DNA from: Cupriavidus sp. EM10
Lineage (GTDB): Bacteria; Pseudomonadota; Gammaproteobacteria; Burkholderiales; Burkholderiaceae
Direction of reading: 5' to 3'
DNA length: 64,000 nucleotides
NCBI RefSeq assembly: GCF_018729255.1
Contig: NZ_CP076060.1
Span: forward strand, 434,001-498,000
A model generated the notes under the pieces. That model saw nothing but the letters and a program-made list of their open reading frames with translations. It had not been told where the DNA came from and did no database searches. Below, one piece after another: positions 1-8,711 of the stretch; within the stretch, counting starts at the first letter, position 1; the number at the start of each line of letters is the position of its first letter. The position numbers were made by a program, and so were the translations under genes.

Positions 1-175
1 CCGTGTGAACCGCATGGGCGGCGCGATTGCGTTGGGCCACCCGCTCGGCGCGACCGGCGCGATCCGTTCGGCCACCGTGGTGCACGCGCTGCGTCGCCAC
101 AACCTGAAGTACGGCATGGTCACCATGTGCGTGGGAACGGGCATGGGCGCAGCGGGAATCTTCGAGCGCGTTTAA
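1..175 (+). CDS. acetyl-CoA acetyltransferase (thiolase), C-terminal fragment
   Basis: Only the last 57 codons are inside the window; the reading frame starts at base 2. Two thiolase signatures are visible: GHPLGATGAIR, which carries the catalytic histidine, and CVGTGMGAAG, which carries the C-terminal catalytic cysteine. Thiolases condense or cleave acyl-CoA in beta-oxidation or polyhydroxybutyrate/acetoacetyl-CoA metabolism. The fragment cannot say which substrate class this one uses. The downstream enoyl-CoA hydratase-like gene and thioesterase fit a lipid-metabolism setting. Confidence 0.93.
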   Translation, partial: RVNRMGGAIALGHPLGATGAIRSATVVHALRRHNLKYGMVTMCVGTGMGAAGIFERV

Positions 176-292
176 ACGCGCCGCAGGGACGGCCCTTGGG
201 TAAGGGCTGTCCCGACCTTCGATCAGCTGAAGAAATGTATGGACACGAAGATGCCAACACGTTGACGCACTGACACGGAGGAGAACAACAAT

Positions 293-1249
293 ATGCAGGA
301 GACCGCCATTCTGGCCGACGCGGCATGCGACATGCCGCGTGCGATGATGGACGCGCTGGGCGTCCGCACCATCCCTTTCCGCATCCGCGCCGGCGACCGC
401 TTCGTGGTCGATACGCGCGACGAGATCGCGCTGCCTGATCTCTACCAGCAATACCTGGTGGGCAAGCAGGACCACTACGCCGAATCGATCCCGCTGCTCG
501 AACGCGAGCTGGAAGACCATCTGCTGAAGAACGTGGTGGCCGGCTGCGACCGCGCCATCCTGCTGACGATTGCCAGCAGCCGCAGCAAGCTCTACGCAAA
601 TGCCACCGGCGCGGTGGTGGGCACGGTGGCCCGCAGCTTCAAGCTGCGCAAGGACGCGGGGCGCAGCGGCCTGTTCGACCTGACCGTGATCGACACCGGC
701 GCCATCGGGCCGGGCCAGGCGCTGATCGTGCGAGAGGCCGCCCGCATGCTGGCCGATGGCGCGAAGGCGTCGGCGGTGGTCGACGCGGTGGAAAACCGCC
801 TGCGCGACGCCGCCCACATGTTCCTGATTCCCGACGAGCTGCTGTACATGTACACGCGCGCGAAGCACAAGGGCGAGAACAGCATCACGTGGAGCCGCTA
901 CATGCTGGGCAGCGCGTTCAATATCCGCCCGGTCATCCGCATGCATCAGGGCGAGACCGAGGCGATCGCCAAGGTGCGCGGCGCCGAGGATGGCGTGCGC
1001 CGCCTGCTGGGCCATGTGGAAGCCTGCATCCGCGCCAAGTGCCTGCTGACGCCGTCGGTGGCCGCCGCCTACGCGGGAGACCTGGACGAGGTGGAATCGT
1101 GGCCGGCGTGGCAGTCGCTGGGCGAGACCGCCGCCCGATATGGCGTCGAGCTGATGCTGGCGCCAATGAGCCTGACCGTCGCGCTCAACGTGGGCGCCGG
1201 CGCGTTCGGCCTGAGTTACCTTTCCGACGCGCCGCCACCGTTCGTGTGA
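293..1249 (+). CDS. DegV family protein
   Basis: A 318-residue DegV-family protein. Members bind a fatty acid between two domains; in Gram-positive bacteria the family includes FakB, which presents fatty acids to the kinase FakA. The N-terminus (ILADAACDMP) and the central segment around DLTVIDTGAIGPGQ match the family's fatty-acid-binding layout. The start is supported by GGAGGAG nine bases upstream of the ATG. The thiolase before it and the enoyl-CoA hydratase-like gene after it suggest a role in acyl metabolism. No FakA kinase is visible nearby, so the biochemical role is inferred from the family only. Confidence 0.88.
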   Translation: MQETAILADAACDMPRAMMDALGVRTIPFRIRAGDRFVVDTRDEIALPDLYQQYLVGKQDHYAESIPLLERELEDHLLKNVVAGCDRAILLTIASSRSKLYANATGAVVGTVARSFKLRKDAGRSGLFDLTVIDTGAIGPGQALIVREAARMLADGAKASAVVDAVENRLRDAAHMFLIPDELLYMYTRAKHKGENSITWSRYMLGSAFNIRPVIRMHQGETEAIAKVRGAEDGVRRLLGHVEACIRAKCLLTPSVAAAYAGDLDEVESWPAWQSLGETAARYGVELMLAPMSLTVALNVGAGAFGLSYLSDAPPPFV

Positions 1250-1284
1250 GCGGCCGTCTGCATCACGACCGAGACGAGGAAGAC

Positions 1285-2060
1285 ATGAGCATTGCCACCC
1301 GCATCGACCAGGGCATCCTGACCATTGGTTTCGATCGCATCGACAAGAAGAACGCCATCACCGCCGCCATGTACCAGACCATGGCCGATGCGCTGCGCGC
1401 CGCCGAGACCGACAACGCCGTGCGCGTGATCGTGATCGAGGGCAAGCCGGAGATCTTCACGGCCGGCAACGACCTGGAAGACTTCATGAAGCGCCCGCCG
1501 ACGACGGGCAGCGACGGCGCCCAGCCGCCGGTGTTCCAGTTCCTGCACGCCATCAGCCACGCCACGAAGCCCGTGGTGGCGTCGGTCAGCGGCGCGGCGG
1601 TCGGCATCGGCACCACGCTGCTGCTGCACTGCGACCTGGTCTATGCGTCGGACACCGCCAAGCTGTCGCTGCCGTTCTCGCAACTGGGCCTGTGCCCGGA
1701 GGCCGCGTCGAGCCTGCTGCTGCCGCGCATGGTGGGCTACCAGCGCGCTGCCGAAAAGCTGCTGCTGGGCGAGGCATTCAGCGCGCAGGAAGCTTTCGCG
1801 ATCGGGCTGGTGACCAAGGTGCTGCCGGTGGCCGAGCTGTCGGACTACGTGCGCCAGCAGGCAGGCAAGCTGGCGGCGCTGCCGGCATCGTCGCTGCGCG
1901 AGACCAAGCGGCTGATGAAGGGGACGACGTGGCGGCCGTGGAGAAGAAGATGGCCGAGGAAGGCGAGGTGTTCCGCCGCATGCTGGTGGCGCCGGAAGCC
2001 AAGGAAGCGTTCACGGCCTTCTTCGAGAAGCGCAAGCCGGATTTCTCGAAGTTCAATTGA
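1285..2060 (+). CDS. enoyl-CoA hydratase/isomerase family protein (apparent frameshift)
   Basis: A crotonase-fold protein of about 258 residues once one base is restored. The frame breaks after LRETKRLMKG: the G-run at 1920-1923 has four Gs, and five would restore DDVAAVEKKMAEEGEVFRR in one frame to the stop. The oxyanion-hole segments FTAGNDLEDF and SGAAVGIGTT are visible. The usual first hydratase glutamate is replaced (GIGTTLLLHC). An acidic residue is present in LGLCPEAASS, the position used by enoyl-CoA isomerases, so isomerase activity is at least as likely as hydratase. The break is probably a sequencing error. Confidence 0.85.
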
Positions 2061-2086
2061 GGCGCCACCGCTAGCGCCTGATTTGC

Positions 2087-2114
2087 TCCCCTCTCCCGCT
2101 CGCGGGAGAGGGGA
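2087..2114. repeat. REP-like palindrome, copy A
   Basis: A perfect 13-bp inverted repeat (TCCCCTCTCCCGC and its complement) around a two-base loop. It lies between the convergent stops of the enoyl-CoA hydratase-like gene and the thioesterase. The same CCCTCTCCCGC arm recurs at 14742 and 36365, always between genes. It could act as a bidirectional transcription-stopping hairpin. Confidence 0.75.
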
Positions 2115-2123
2115 ACCAGGAAA

Positions 2124-2525
2124 TCAAGCCGGCAGCACCCTCGGTTGGCGGCTTTCATCCGTGGCCACGTACGTCAGCGTGGCTTCCGTCACCTTGACGA
2201 TCTCGTGGCTGTGGCGCATGCGTTGCGCGTAGACCTCCACCGACACCGTGATCGAGGTGCGGCCCGTCTTGACGATATCCGCGTAGAAGCTGACCAGGTC
2301 GCCCACGAACACCGGGTGCTTGAACAGGAACGAGTTCACCGCCACCGTGGCCACGCGGCCCTGGGCGCGCTCCACGGCCGGGATCGAGCCGGCGATGTCC
2401 ACCTGGGCCATGATCCAGCCGCCGAACACGTCGCCATGCACGTTGGCGTCGGCGGGCATCGGCACGACGCGCAGGGCCGGGTTCTTGCCGGCGGGCAGTT
2501 CGGAGATGGGGGCGGATGTGGACAT
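2124..2525 (-). CDS. yciA: acyl-CoA thioesterase, hotdog fold, YciA-like
   Basis: A 133-residue hotdog-fold thioesterase that hydrolyses acyl-CoA to free acid and CoA. The YciA/BACH signature is visible as PADANVHGDVFGGWIMAQVD, in which the Asp after HG is the family's catalytic acid. The rest (VAVNSFLFKHPVFVGDLVSF, SVEVYAQ) fits the single hotdog domain of YciA. I chose the ATG giving MSTSAP; a longer in-frame start 13 codons upstream (MNSPYF) is possible. It is convergent with the enoyl-CoA hydratase-like gene and divergent from the ABC exporter at 2639. Confidence 0.87.
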   Translation of the reverse strand: MSTSAPISELPAGKNPALRVVPMPADANVHGDVFGGWIMAQVDIAGSIPAVERAQGRVATVAVNSFLFKHPVFVGDLVSFYADIVKTGRTSITVSVEVYAQRMRHSHEIVKVTEATLTYVATDESRQPRVLPA

Positions 2526-2638
2526 GTCGGCGACCGATGAGAGCGGGAAGTACGGGGAATTCATAAGGCTTTGGGGCGATGGTCTGCCGGACCAGGCGAT
2601 CTCTGCGACAATCGCGGCATTGGCACGAATTCTAACGT

Positions 2639-4530
2639 ATGCGCCGCTATTCCACGACCGCCGAGCCCGCCCCACGGAGCCGGCCAACGCCCTGTTCAAG
2701 GGCGCCGGTACGCCCAGAAGCGACTGGCAGACCGTCCGCAACCTGCTGCCCTATGTCTGGCACTACAAGTGGCGCGTGATGCTGGCGCTGACCTGCCTGG
2801 TGGCCGCCAAGGTGGCCAACCTGGGCGTCCCGGTGCTGATGAAGAAGCTGGTCGACGCGATGGACATCAAGCCCGGCGACGCCACGGCGCTGCTGGTGGT
2901 GCCGGTGGGCCTGATCATCGCCTACGGGGTGCTTCGGCTGTCCGGCTCGCTGTTCACGGAGTTGCGTGAGATCCTCTTTTCGAAGGTGACGCAGAGTGCG
3001 GTGCGCGAGATCGCGCTGCAGGTCTTCCGCCATCTGCATGCGCTGTCGCTGCGCTTCCACCTGGAACGGCAGACCGGGGGGATGAGCCGCGACATCGAGC
3101 GCGGCACCCGGGGCATCCAGTCGCTGATCTCGTACTCGCTGTACAGCATCCTGCCGACGCTGGTGGAGATGTCGCTGGTGATCGGCTTTTTCTTCCTGCA
3201 CTACGACATCTGGTTCGCGGCCATCACGCTGTGCGCGCTGGTAGGCTACATCGGCTTCACGATCGTGGTGACCGAATGGCGCACGCACTTCCGGCGCAAG
3301 ATGAACGAGCTGGATTCGCGCGCCAACCAGAAGGCCATCGATTCGCTGCTGAACTTCGAGACGGTCAAGTACTTCGGCAACGAGGAATACGAGGCGCGCC
3401 GCTACGACGAGAACCTGCGCACCTATCGGGCCGCCGCCATCCGCTCGCAGAACTCGCTGTCGTTCCTGAACTTCGGCCAGCAGGCCATTATCGCCACGGG
3501 CCTGATCCTGATCCTTTGGCGCGCCACGGTGGGCGTGGCGGCCGGCAAGCTGACGCTGGGCGACCTGGTGCTGGTCAACACGCTGATGATCCAGCTGTAC
3601 ATCCCGCTCAATTTCCTGGGCGTGATCTACCGCGAGATCAAGCAGGCCACCACCGACATGGACCGCATGTTCGTGCTGCTGGGCACCCACCAGGAGGTGG
3701 CCGACAACCCGGACGCCCCGCCGCTGCGCGTCAACGGCGCCGAGGTGCGCTTCCGCCACGTCGGCTTTGGCTACGAATCGAACCGGGTGATCCTGCACGA
3801 TGTGGATTTCACGATTGCGGCCGGCACCACCACGGCCGTGGTCGGCCACAGCGGCTCGGGCAAGTCCACGCTGGCGCGGCTGCTGTTCCGCTTCTACGAC
3901 GTGACGCAGGGCGATATCGAGGTGGATGGACAGGACATCCGCCGCGTGCGGCAGTCCACGCTGCGTGCGTCGATCGGCATCGTGCCGCAGGACACCGTGC
4001 TGTTCAACGACAGCATCTACTACAACATCGCCTATGGCCGGCCCGAGGCCACGCGCGAAGAGGTCATCGCCGCTGCACAGGCCGCCCAGATCGATCATTT
4101 CATCCGAGAACTGCCGCAGGGGTACGACACGCCGGTGGGCGAGCGCGGCCTGAAGCTGTCGGGCGGCGAGAAGCAGCGCGTGGCCATCGCACGCACGCTG
4201 CTGAAGAACCCGCCGATCCTGGTGTTCGACGAAGCCACGTCGGCGCTGGACTCGCGCACCGAGCAGGCCATCCAGGCCGAACTGATGCGGCTGGCGCAGA
4301 ACCGCACCACGCTGCTGATCGCGCACCGGCTGTCGACCGTGGTCCATGCCGACCAGATCCTGGTGATGGACCACGGCCGCATCGTCGAGCGCGGCACGCA
4401 TGCCGACCTGATGCGCGCCAACGGCCGCTACGCCGAGATGTGGCAGATCCAGGCCCGCAACGCCGCGCAGGGTTCGCCCGACGCCGACGCGCGCGATGTC
4501 GAGGTTGGCGACGCCACACAGGACGCCTGA
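2639..4530 (+). CDS. atmA: AtmA/Atm1-type ABC exporter, fused permease and ATPase (apparent frameshift near N-terminus)
   Basis: A half-size ABC exporter of about 630 residues. An N-terminal six-helix membrane domain is followed by an ATPase with Walker A VVGHSGSGKST, signature LSGGEKQRVA and Walker B ILVFDEATSAL. It resembles mitochondrial Atm1/ABCB7 and bacterial AtmA, which export glutathione-linked compounds; AtmA contributes to nickel and cobalt tolerance in Cupriavidus metallidurans. The natural start MRRYSTTAEPAP is out of frame with the rest. One more C in the four-C run at 2670-2673 would join it to TEPANALFKGAG and SDWQTVRNLLPYVW. The body of the gene from about 2674 is intact. Confidence 0.9.
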
Positions 4531-4545
4531 CGATTGTCGACAATG

Positions 4546-4570
4546 GGTGTCGGCAACGCCTGCCGACACC
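4546..4570 (+). terminator. hairpin downstream of atmA, no T-tract
   Basis: A perfect 10-bp stem (GGTGTCGGCA with TGCCGACACC) and a five-base loop, 15 bases after the atmA stop and 130 bases before the next start. There is no run of T after it, so it may only pause or protect the transcript end. Confidence 0.45.
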
Positions 4571-4700
4571 GGGCTGCGCACAATCATGGTTCGTCAATGC
4601 ACCGCGCGCAGGCCTTGCGCCGGTGCATGACGGTGCCGTAAAAGCTGGCACGTCCCTTGCGGAATGTCCCCTCCAGAGAGATCACTACTGGAGAAGGTCC

Positions 4701-5759
4701 ATGCCGCAATCCCCCGTGCGCCGTCATCTGCTGAAGCTGTGCACCGCGTTGGGCACCACGATGGTGCTGTCGACACTCTGCGCGGGCACCGCGCAGGCGC
4801 AGACCGCCACGAAGATCCGCTTCCAGCTCGACTGGCGCTTCGAAGGTCCGTCGGCGCTGTTTCTGCTCGGCGAGCAAAAGGGCTACTACAAGGCCGAGAA
4901 GCTGGACGTGTCCATCGACGCCGGCAACGGCTCGGGCAACGTGGTCAACCGCGTGGCCTCGGGCACGTATGACATGGGCTTTGCCGACCTGGCGTCGGTG
5001 ATGGAGTTCTACGGCAACAACCCGGACGCCAGGAACCGGCCCGTGGCCGTGATGATGGTCTACAACAACACGCCGGCCGCCGTGCTGGCGCTGAAGAAGT
5101 CGGGCATCAAGGCGCCGAAGGACCTGGCCGGCAAGAAGCTCGGCGCGCCGGTGTTCGACGCGGGCCGCCGCGCCTTCCCGATCTTCGCCAAGGCCAACGG
5201 CCTGCAGGCCGGGGCGTTCAACTGGCAGGCGATGGACCCCACGCTGCGCGAGACCATGCTGGCGCGCGGCGACCTGGACGCCATCACGGGCTTTTCGTTC
5301 ACGTCGATCCTGAACCTGAACGCGCGCGGCGTGAAGGACGAGGACATCGTCGTGCTGCCGTATCCGCAGTACGGCGTGAAGCTCTACGGCAACGCCATCA
5401 TCGCGTCCGAACAGTTCCTGAAGAGCAATCCCGAGGCCGTGAAGGCATTCCTGCGCGCGTTTGCGAAGTCGGCGAAGGATGTGATCGCGCGCCCCGAGGA
5501 CGGCATCAAGGCCGTCAAGGCGCGCGACGGGATCATCGACGAGAAGCTGGAGGTGCGCCGCCTGAAGATCGCGCTGGACAGCGTGGTGAAGTCGCCGGAC
5601 GCCAAGGCCGAGGGCTTTGGCCGCGTCAACAAGCCGCGCCTGTCGCTGATGGCATCGCAGGTGGCCGACGCCTTCGCCACCAAGGGCCGCATCAACCCCG
5701 ATGCACTCTGGACCGATGCCTACCTGCCGTCGGCCGCCGAACTGGACGTTTTGCGATGA
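4701..5759 (+). CDS. ABC transporter substrate-binding protein, NMT1/THI5-like
   Basis: A 352-residue periplasmic binding protein. The signal peptide has RR near the start, a hydrophobic core and a likely cut after AQA at about residue 33. The mature N-terminus (IRFQLDWRFEGPSALFLLGE) and the SGTYDMGFADLASVMEF block are typical of the NMT1/THI5-like family. These proteins deliver pyrimidine thiamin precursors, sulfonates, nitrate or other small molecules to an importer. The substrate cannot be told from sequence. It is the first gene of an operon; its stop overlaps the ATPase start as ATGA, so the two are translationally coupled. The start is preceded by GGAGAAGG. Confidence 0.9.
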   Translation: MPQSPVRRHLLKLCTALGTTMVLSTLCAGTAQAQTATKIRFQLDWRFEGPSALFLLGEQKGYYKAEKLDVSIDAGNGSGNVVNRVASGTYDMGFADLASVMEFYGNNPDARNRPVAVMMVYNNTPAAVLALKKSGIKAPKDLAGKKLGAPVFDAGRRAFPIFAKANGLQAGAFNWQAMDPTLRETMLARGDLDAITGFSFTSILNLNARGVKDEDIVVLPYPQYGVKLYGNAIIASEQFLKSNPEAVKAFLRAFAKSAKDVIARPEDGIKAVKARDGIIDEKLEVRRLKIALDSVVKSPDAKAEGFGRVNKPRLSLMASQVADAFATKGRINPDALWTDAYLPSAAELDVLR

Positions 5760-6646
5760 TGGCGCGCGAAGCCTTGATGCCCGCCTCGGGCGGCACGCGC
5801 GCCGAGGGCTCGTCCAGCCAGCCATTCGTCGATTTCAACCGGGTCTGGCTGGCCTATGACGACGAACTGGCACGTCGTGGCGAGTTCGCGGTCGAGGACA
5901 TCTCGCTGCAGGCGCGCGAGGGCGAGTTCATCGCCATCGTCGGGCCGTCCGGCTGCGGCAAGTCCACCTTCATGAAACTGGCCACGGGCCTGCGCCCGGC
6001 CACGCGCGGCGCGGTCAGCATCAACGGCGCCAAGGTCACGGGGCCGCTCAAGCAGGTGGGCATGGCCTTCCAGGCGCCGACGCTGCTGCCGTGGCGCACC
6101 ACGCTCGACAACGTGATGCTGCCGCTGGAGATCGTCGAGCCGTACCGGTCGACCATGCGCAAGAAGCGCGGCGAATATGTGGAGCGCGCACGCGCGCTGC
6201 TGAAAACCGTGGGGCTGGCCGGCTACGAGGACAAGTACCCGTGGCAGCTGTCGGGTGGCATGCAGCAGCGCGCGTCGATCTGTCGGGCGCTGATCCACGA
6301 GCCGCGCATGCTGCTGCTGGACGAACCCTTCGGCGCGCTCGACGCGTTCACGCGCGAGGAACTCTGGTGCGTGCTGCGCGACCTCTGGCAGGCGCAGCGC
6401 TTCAACGTGATCCTGGTCACCCACGACCTGCGCGAAGCCGTGTTCCTGGCCGACACGGTCTACGTGATGAGCGCGCGGCCGGGGCGCATCGTGCTGCGTC
6501 GCGAGATCGACCTGCCACGGCCGCGTCCGCTCGACATCACCTATACCGAACCCTTTGCCGAACGCGTGCACGAGCTGCGCGAGAGGATCGGCCATAAACC
6601 TGCTGGCCAGGCGGATAACCAACCTGACAGCGCGGGGCGGCACTGA
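5756..6646 (+). CDS. ABC transporter ATP-binding protein, nitrate/sulfonate/taurine type
   Basis: A 296-residue cytoplasmic ATPase subunit of the importer encoded by this three-gene operon. Walker A (VGPSGCGKSTF), Q-loop (MAFQAPTLLPWR), signature (LSGGMQQRAS), Walker B (MLLLDEPFGAL) and H-loop (VTHDLREAVFLAD) are all present. The pattern is that of the SsuB/TauB class. An unusually long N-terminus of about 25 residues precedes the ABC domain. It overlaps the binding-protein gene by four bases and is followed two bases later by the permease gene. Confidence 0.93.
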   Translation: MMAREALMPASGGTRAEGSSSQPFVDFNRVWLAYDDELARRGEFAVEDISLQAREGEFIAIVGPSGCGKSTFMKLATGLRPATRGAVSINGAKVTGPLKQVGMAFQAPTLLPWRTTLDNVMLPLEIVEPYRSTMRKKRGEYVERARALLKTVGLAGYEDKYPWQLSGGMQQRASICRALIHEPRMLLLDEPFGALDAFTREELWCVLRDLWQAQRFNVILVTHDLREAVFLADTVYVMSARPGRIVLRREIDLPRPRPLDITYTEPFAERVHELRERIGHKPAGQADNQPDSAGRH

Positions 6647-6648
6647 AC

Positions 6649-7422
6649 ATGACGACGATGTCTTCTCTCCAGGCGAAGCGCGTGCAGCGCGTCGCCCCCT
6701 GGGTCCTGCTCGGTGCGTGCCTGCTGCTGTGGCAGGGCGCGTGCCTGGTCTTCGATGTGTCCGACTTCATCCTGCCCAGCCCGTCATCGATCGTGGCGTC
6801 GATGGTGGAGTACGGCGGCGTCATCGCCGGCCATGCGTGGCGCACGTTCTGGACCACCATGGTCGGGTTTGGCGTGGCCATTGTGGTGGGCGTGGTGCTG
6901 GGCATGCTGATGGGATCGTCGCGGCTGGCCTACGCGGCCACCTACCCGCTGATGACCGCGTTCAACGCGCTGCCCAAGGCGGCTTTCGTGCCGATCCTGG
7001 TGGTGTGGTTCGGCCTGGGCGCCGGCCCGGCCATCCTGACGGCCTTCCTCATCTCGTTCTTCCCGATCATGGTCAACATCGCCACGGGACTGGCCACGTT
7101 AGAACCGGAATTGGAGGATGTACTACGCGTGCTGGGCGCCAAACGGCGCGACGTGCTGCTCAAGGTTGGCCTGCCGCGCGCGTTGCCGTTCTTTTTCGCG
7201 TCGCTCAAGGTGGCCATCACTCTGGCGTTCGTGGGCACCACGGTGTCCGAAATGAACGCCGCCAACGAAGGCATCGGCTATCTGCTGGTGTCGGCCGGGT
7301 CGGCCATGAAGATGCCGCTGGCCTTTGCCGGGCTGGTGGTGATTGCCGTGATGGCGATGGTCATGTACGAGCTGTTCGCCGTGCTGGAAAAACGGATGAC
7401 GGGCTGGGCGCACCGGGGCTGA
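6649..7422 (+). CDS. ABC transporter permease, SsuC/TauC type
   Basis: A 257-residue inner-membrane permease with about six hydrophobic segments. It has the EAA-type cytoplasmic loop seen here as LRVLGAKRRDVLLKVGLPRA, which contacts the ATPase. It is the last gene of the NMT1-type importer operon. All three components (binding protein, ATPase, permease) are present and intact, so the importer should be functional. The substrate is not identifiable. A second start codon (MSSLQAK) lies four codons in. Confidence 0.92.
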   Translation: MTTMSSLQAKRVQRVAPWVLLGACLLLWQGACLVFDVSDFILPSPSSIVASMVEYGGVIAGHAWRTFWTTMVGFGVAIVVGVVLGMLMGSSRLAYAATYPLMTAFNALPKAAFVPILVVWFGLGAGPAILTAFLISFFPIMVNIATGLATLEPELEDVLRVLGAKRRDVLLKVGLPRALPFFFASLKVAITLAFVGTTVSEMNAANEGIGYLLVSAGSAMKMPLAFAGLVVIAVMAMVMYELFAVLEKRMTGWAHRG

Positions 7423-7452
7423 GCGGCGCCGTGGCCCGGGCTTCGGGGCGCT

Positions 7453-7911
7453 TCAGGCGTAGTCCAGCGGCAGCGCCGTCGTGTACTTGATCTGCTCCAT
7501 CGCGAAGCTGGAACTGACGTCGGCCAGTTCCGCGCCGTGGATCAGCTTCTTGTACACGGCGTCGTAGGCCGCGATATCGGGCACCACCACACGCAGCAGG
7601 TAGTCGGTGTTGCCGGCCATCCGATAGAACTCGGTGACTTCGGGGATCGACGCCACGAGGTCGTGGAAGGTCTTCAGCCATTTCACGTTGTGCTGGCTGG
7701 TACGGATCGAGACGAAGACGGTCACGCCGACGTTGAGCTTCGCGGCGTCCAGCAGCGCCACGCGCTTGCGGATCACGCCGGATTCCTCCAGCTTCTGTAC
7801 CCGGCGCCAGCAGGGCGTGGAGGTCAGGCCGACGCGCTCGCCGATATCGGCAACGGGTACGGAGGCATCTTCCTGCAGGATGCCGAGGATCTGGCGGTCG
7901 TAACGGTCCAT
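7453..7911 (-). CDS. Lrp/AsnC family transcriptional regulator
   Basis: A 152-residue Lrp-type regulator. An N-terminal winged helix-turn-helix (DRYDRQILGILQEDASVP, then VGLTSTPCWRRVQKLEESG) is followed by an RAM ligand-binding domain (VTVFVSIRTSQHN, AGNTDYLLRVVVPD). Such proteins sense amino acids and act as octamers. It lies 61 bases downstream of a cysteine-dioxygenase-like gene on the same strand. An effector related to sulfur amino acids is therefore plausible but unproven. Confidence 0.93.
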   Translation of the reverse strand: MDRYDRQILGILQEDASVPVADIGERVGLTSTPCWRRVQKLEESGVIRKRVALLDAAKLNVGVTVFVSIRTSQHNVKWLKTFHDLVASIPEVTEFYRMAGNTDYLLRVVVPDIAAYDAVYKKLIHGAELADVSSSFAMEQIKYTTALPLDYA

Positions 7912-7972
7912 GGATGTCAGGTCCGGAAAGGGTGGTTGGCGCCAGCCGCCGGCCACCCTGGCAGGGCGTACG

Positions 7973-8467
7973 TCAGCTGACGATGGTATCCACCAGCAGG
8001 TTGACGCCGGTGGCAATGCGGTCCTGGTCCACGCCGTAGATGTGCAGCGACACGGCCACGGCACTGCTGTCGTTGCCCAGCGCGTGGATATGCTCCAGGC
8101 CGGCGGGCACGCTGAACGTGTCGCCCGTCTCGCGGGTTACGGCGCCAACCTGCGTGGCCGTGCGATTTTCCGGGTTCCAGCGGTAGTGCCGCTCGGACAG
8201 CGTGCCGCGCAGCACCCGGTACGCGCACCAGGTGCGATGGCCGTGCACGGGGCTGTGCTGGCCGGGGCGCCAGACCAGCACCATCACCGAAAAACGCTCG
8301 TATGGGTCGGCGTAGACCAGATGGCGCGTGTAGTTGTCGGGGCTGCCTTCCAGCGCGCCGGGCGGCAGGCTTGCCAGCAGCGTATCGGCATCGGGCAGGC
8401 TGGCCGACACGTGGGCAGCGACCATGCGGGCGCTCTGGGCGAGCGTGGCCGCCATGCCGGAGGCCAT
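7973..8467 (-). CDS. cysteine dioxygenase family protein (thiol dioxygenase)
   Basis: A 164-residue cupin enzyme of the cysteine/3-mercaptopropionate dioxygenase family, which oxidises a thiol to a sulfinate with O2 at a mononuclear Fe(II). The first metal-binding cupin motif appears as SPVHGHRTWCAYRVLRG, giving two His ligands. The third His is in VPAGLEHIHAL. Whether the substrate is cysteine or 3-mercaptopropionate cannot be read from sequence. The first ATG in frame is used. The region just upstream is very rich in C and is read in other frames with no better start. A LysR regulator is divergently placed 244 bases away, and an Lrp regulator follows. Confidence 0.85.
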   Translation of the reverse strand: MASGMAATLAQSARMVAAHVSASLPDADTLLASLPPGALEGSPDNYTRHLVYADPYERFSVMVLVWRPGQHSPVHGHRTWCAYRVLRGTLSERHYRWNPENRTATQVGAVTRETGDTFSVPAGLEHIHALGNDSSAVAVSLHIYGVDQDRIATGVNLLVDTIVS

Positions 8468-8711
8468 CGACGACAGCGGGGAAGGAGGGGAGGGGGGGAA
8501 GCGGGGAAAGCGTATCGGATGCGGCTTGCATGACGGGCTCGTTGTTCTTGGTCTGCGATAACAATCATCTTAAAAGCGCCCCCGGAGCACCAGCATGCAA
8601 AAGTTGGTCCGATGTTGCTGCGTATTGTAATCCTGTTCTACGGAACTCGGATCGCATAGAAAATTATTGCTGCTCATGCCGGCAGGGTGTCGGCAGGCGA
8701 TAATCCGCGCC

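Noticed and set aside
2647..4587. A 646-codon open frame antisense to atmA
   Set aside because: It is rich in His, Gln, Arg and Val as expected for the complement of a high-GC gene. It has no family features, and the sense strand carries all ABC motifs.
8468..8568. Longer N-terminus for the thiol dioxygenase through a C-rich tract (seven Cs on the minus strand)
   Set aside because: Joining the frames would need one base fewer in the run, opposite to the error pattern elsewhere, and the extra residues show no homology that I recognise.
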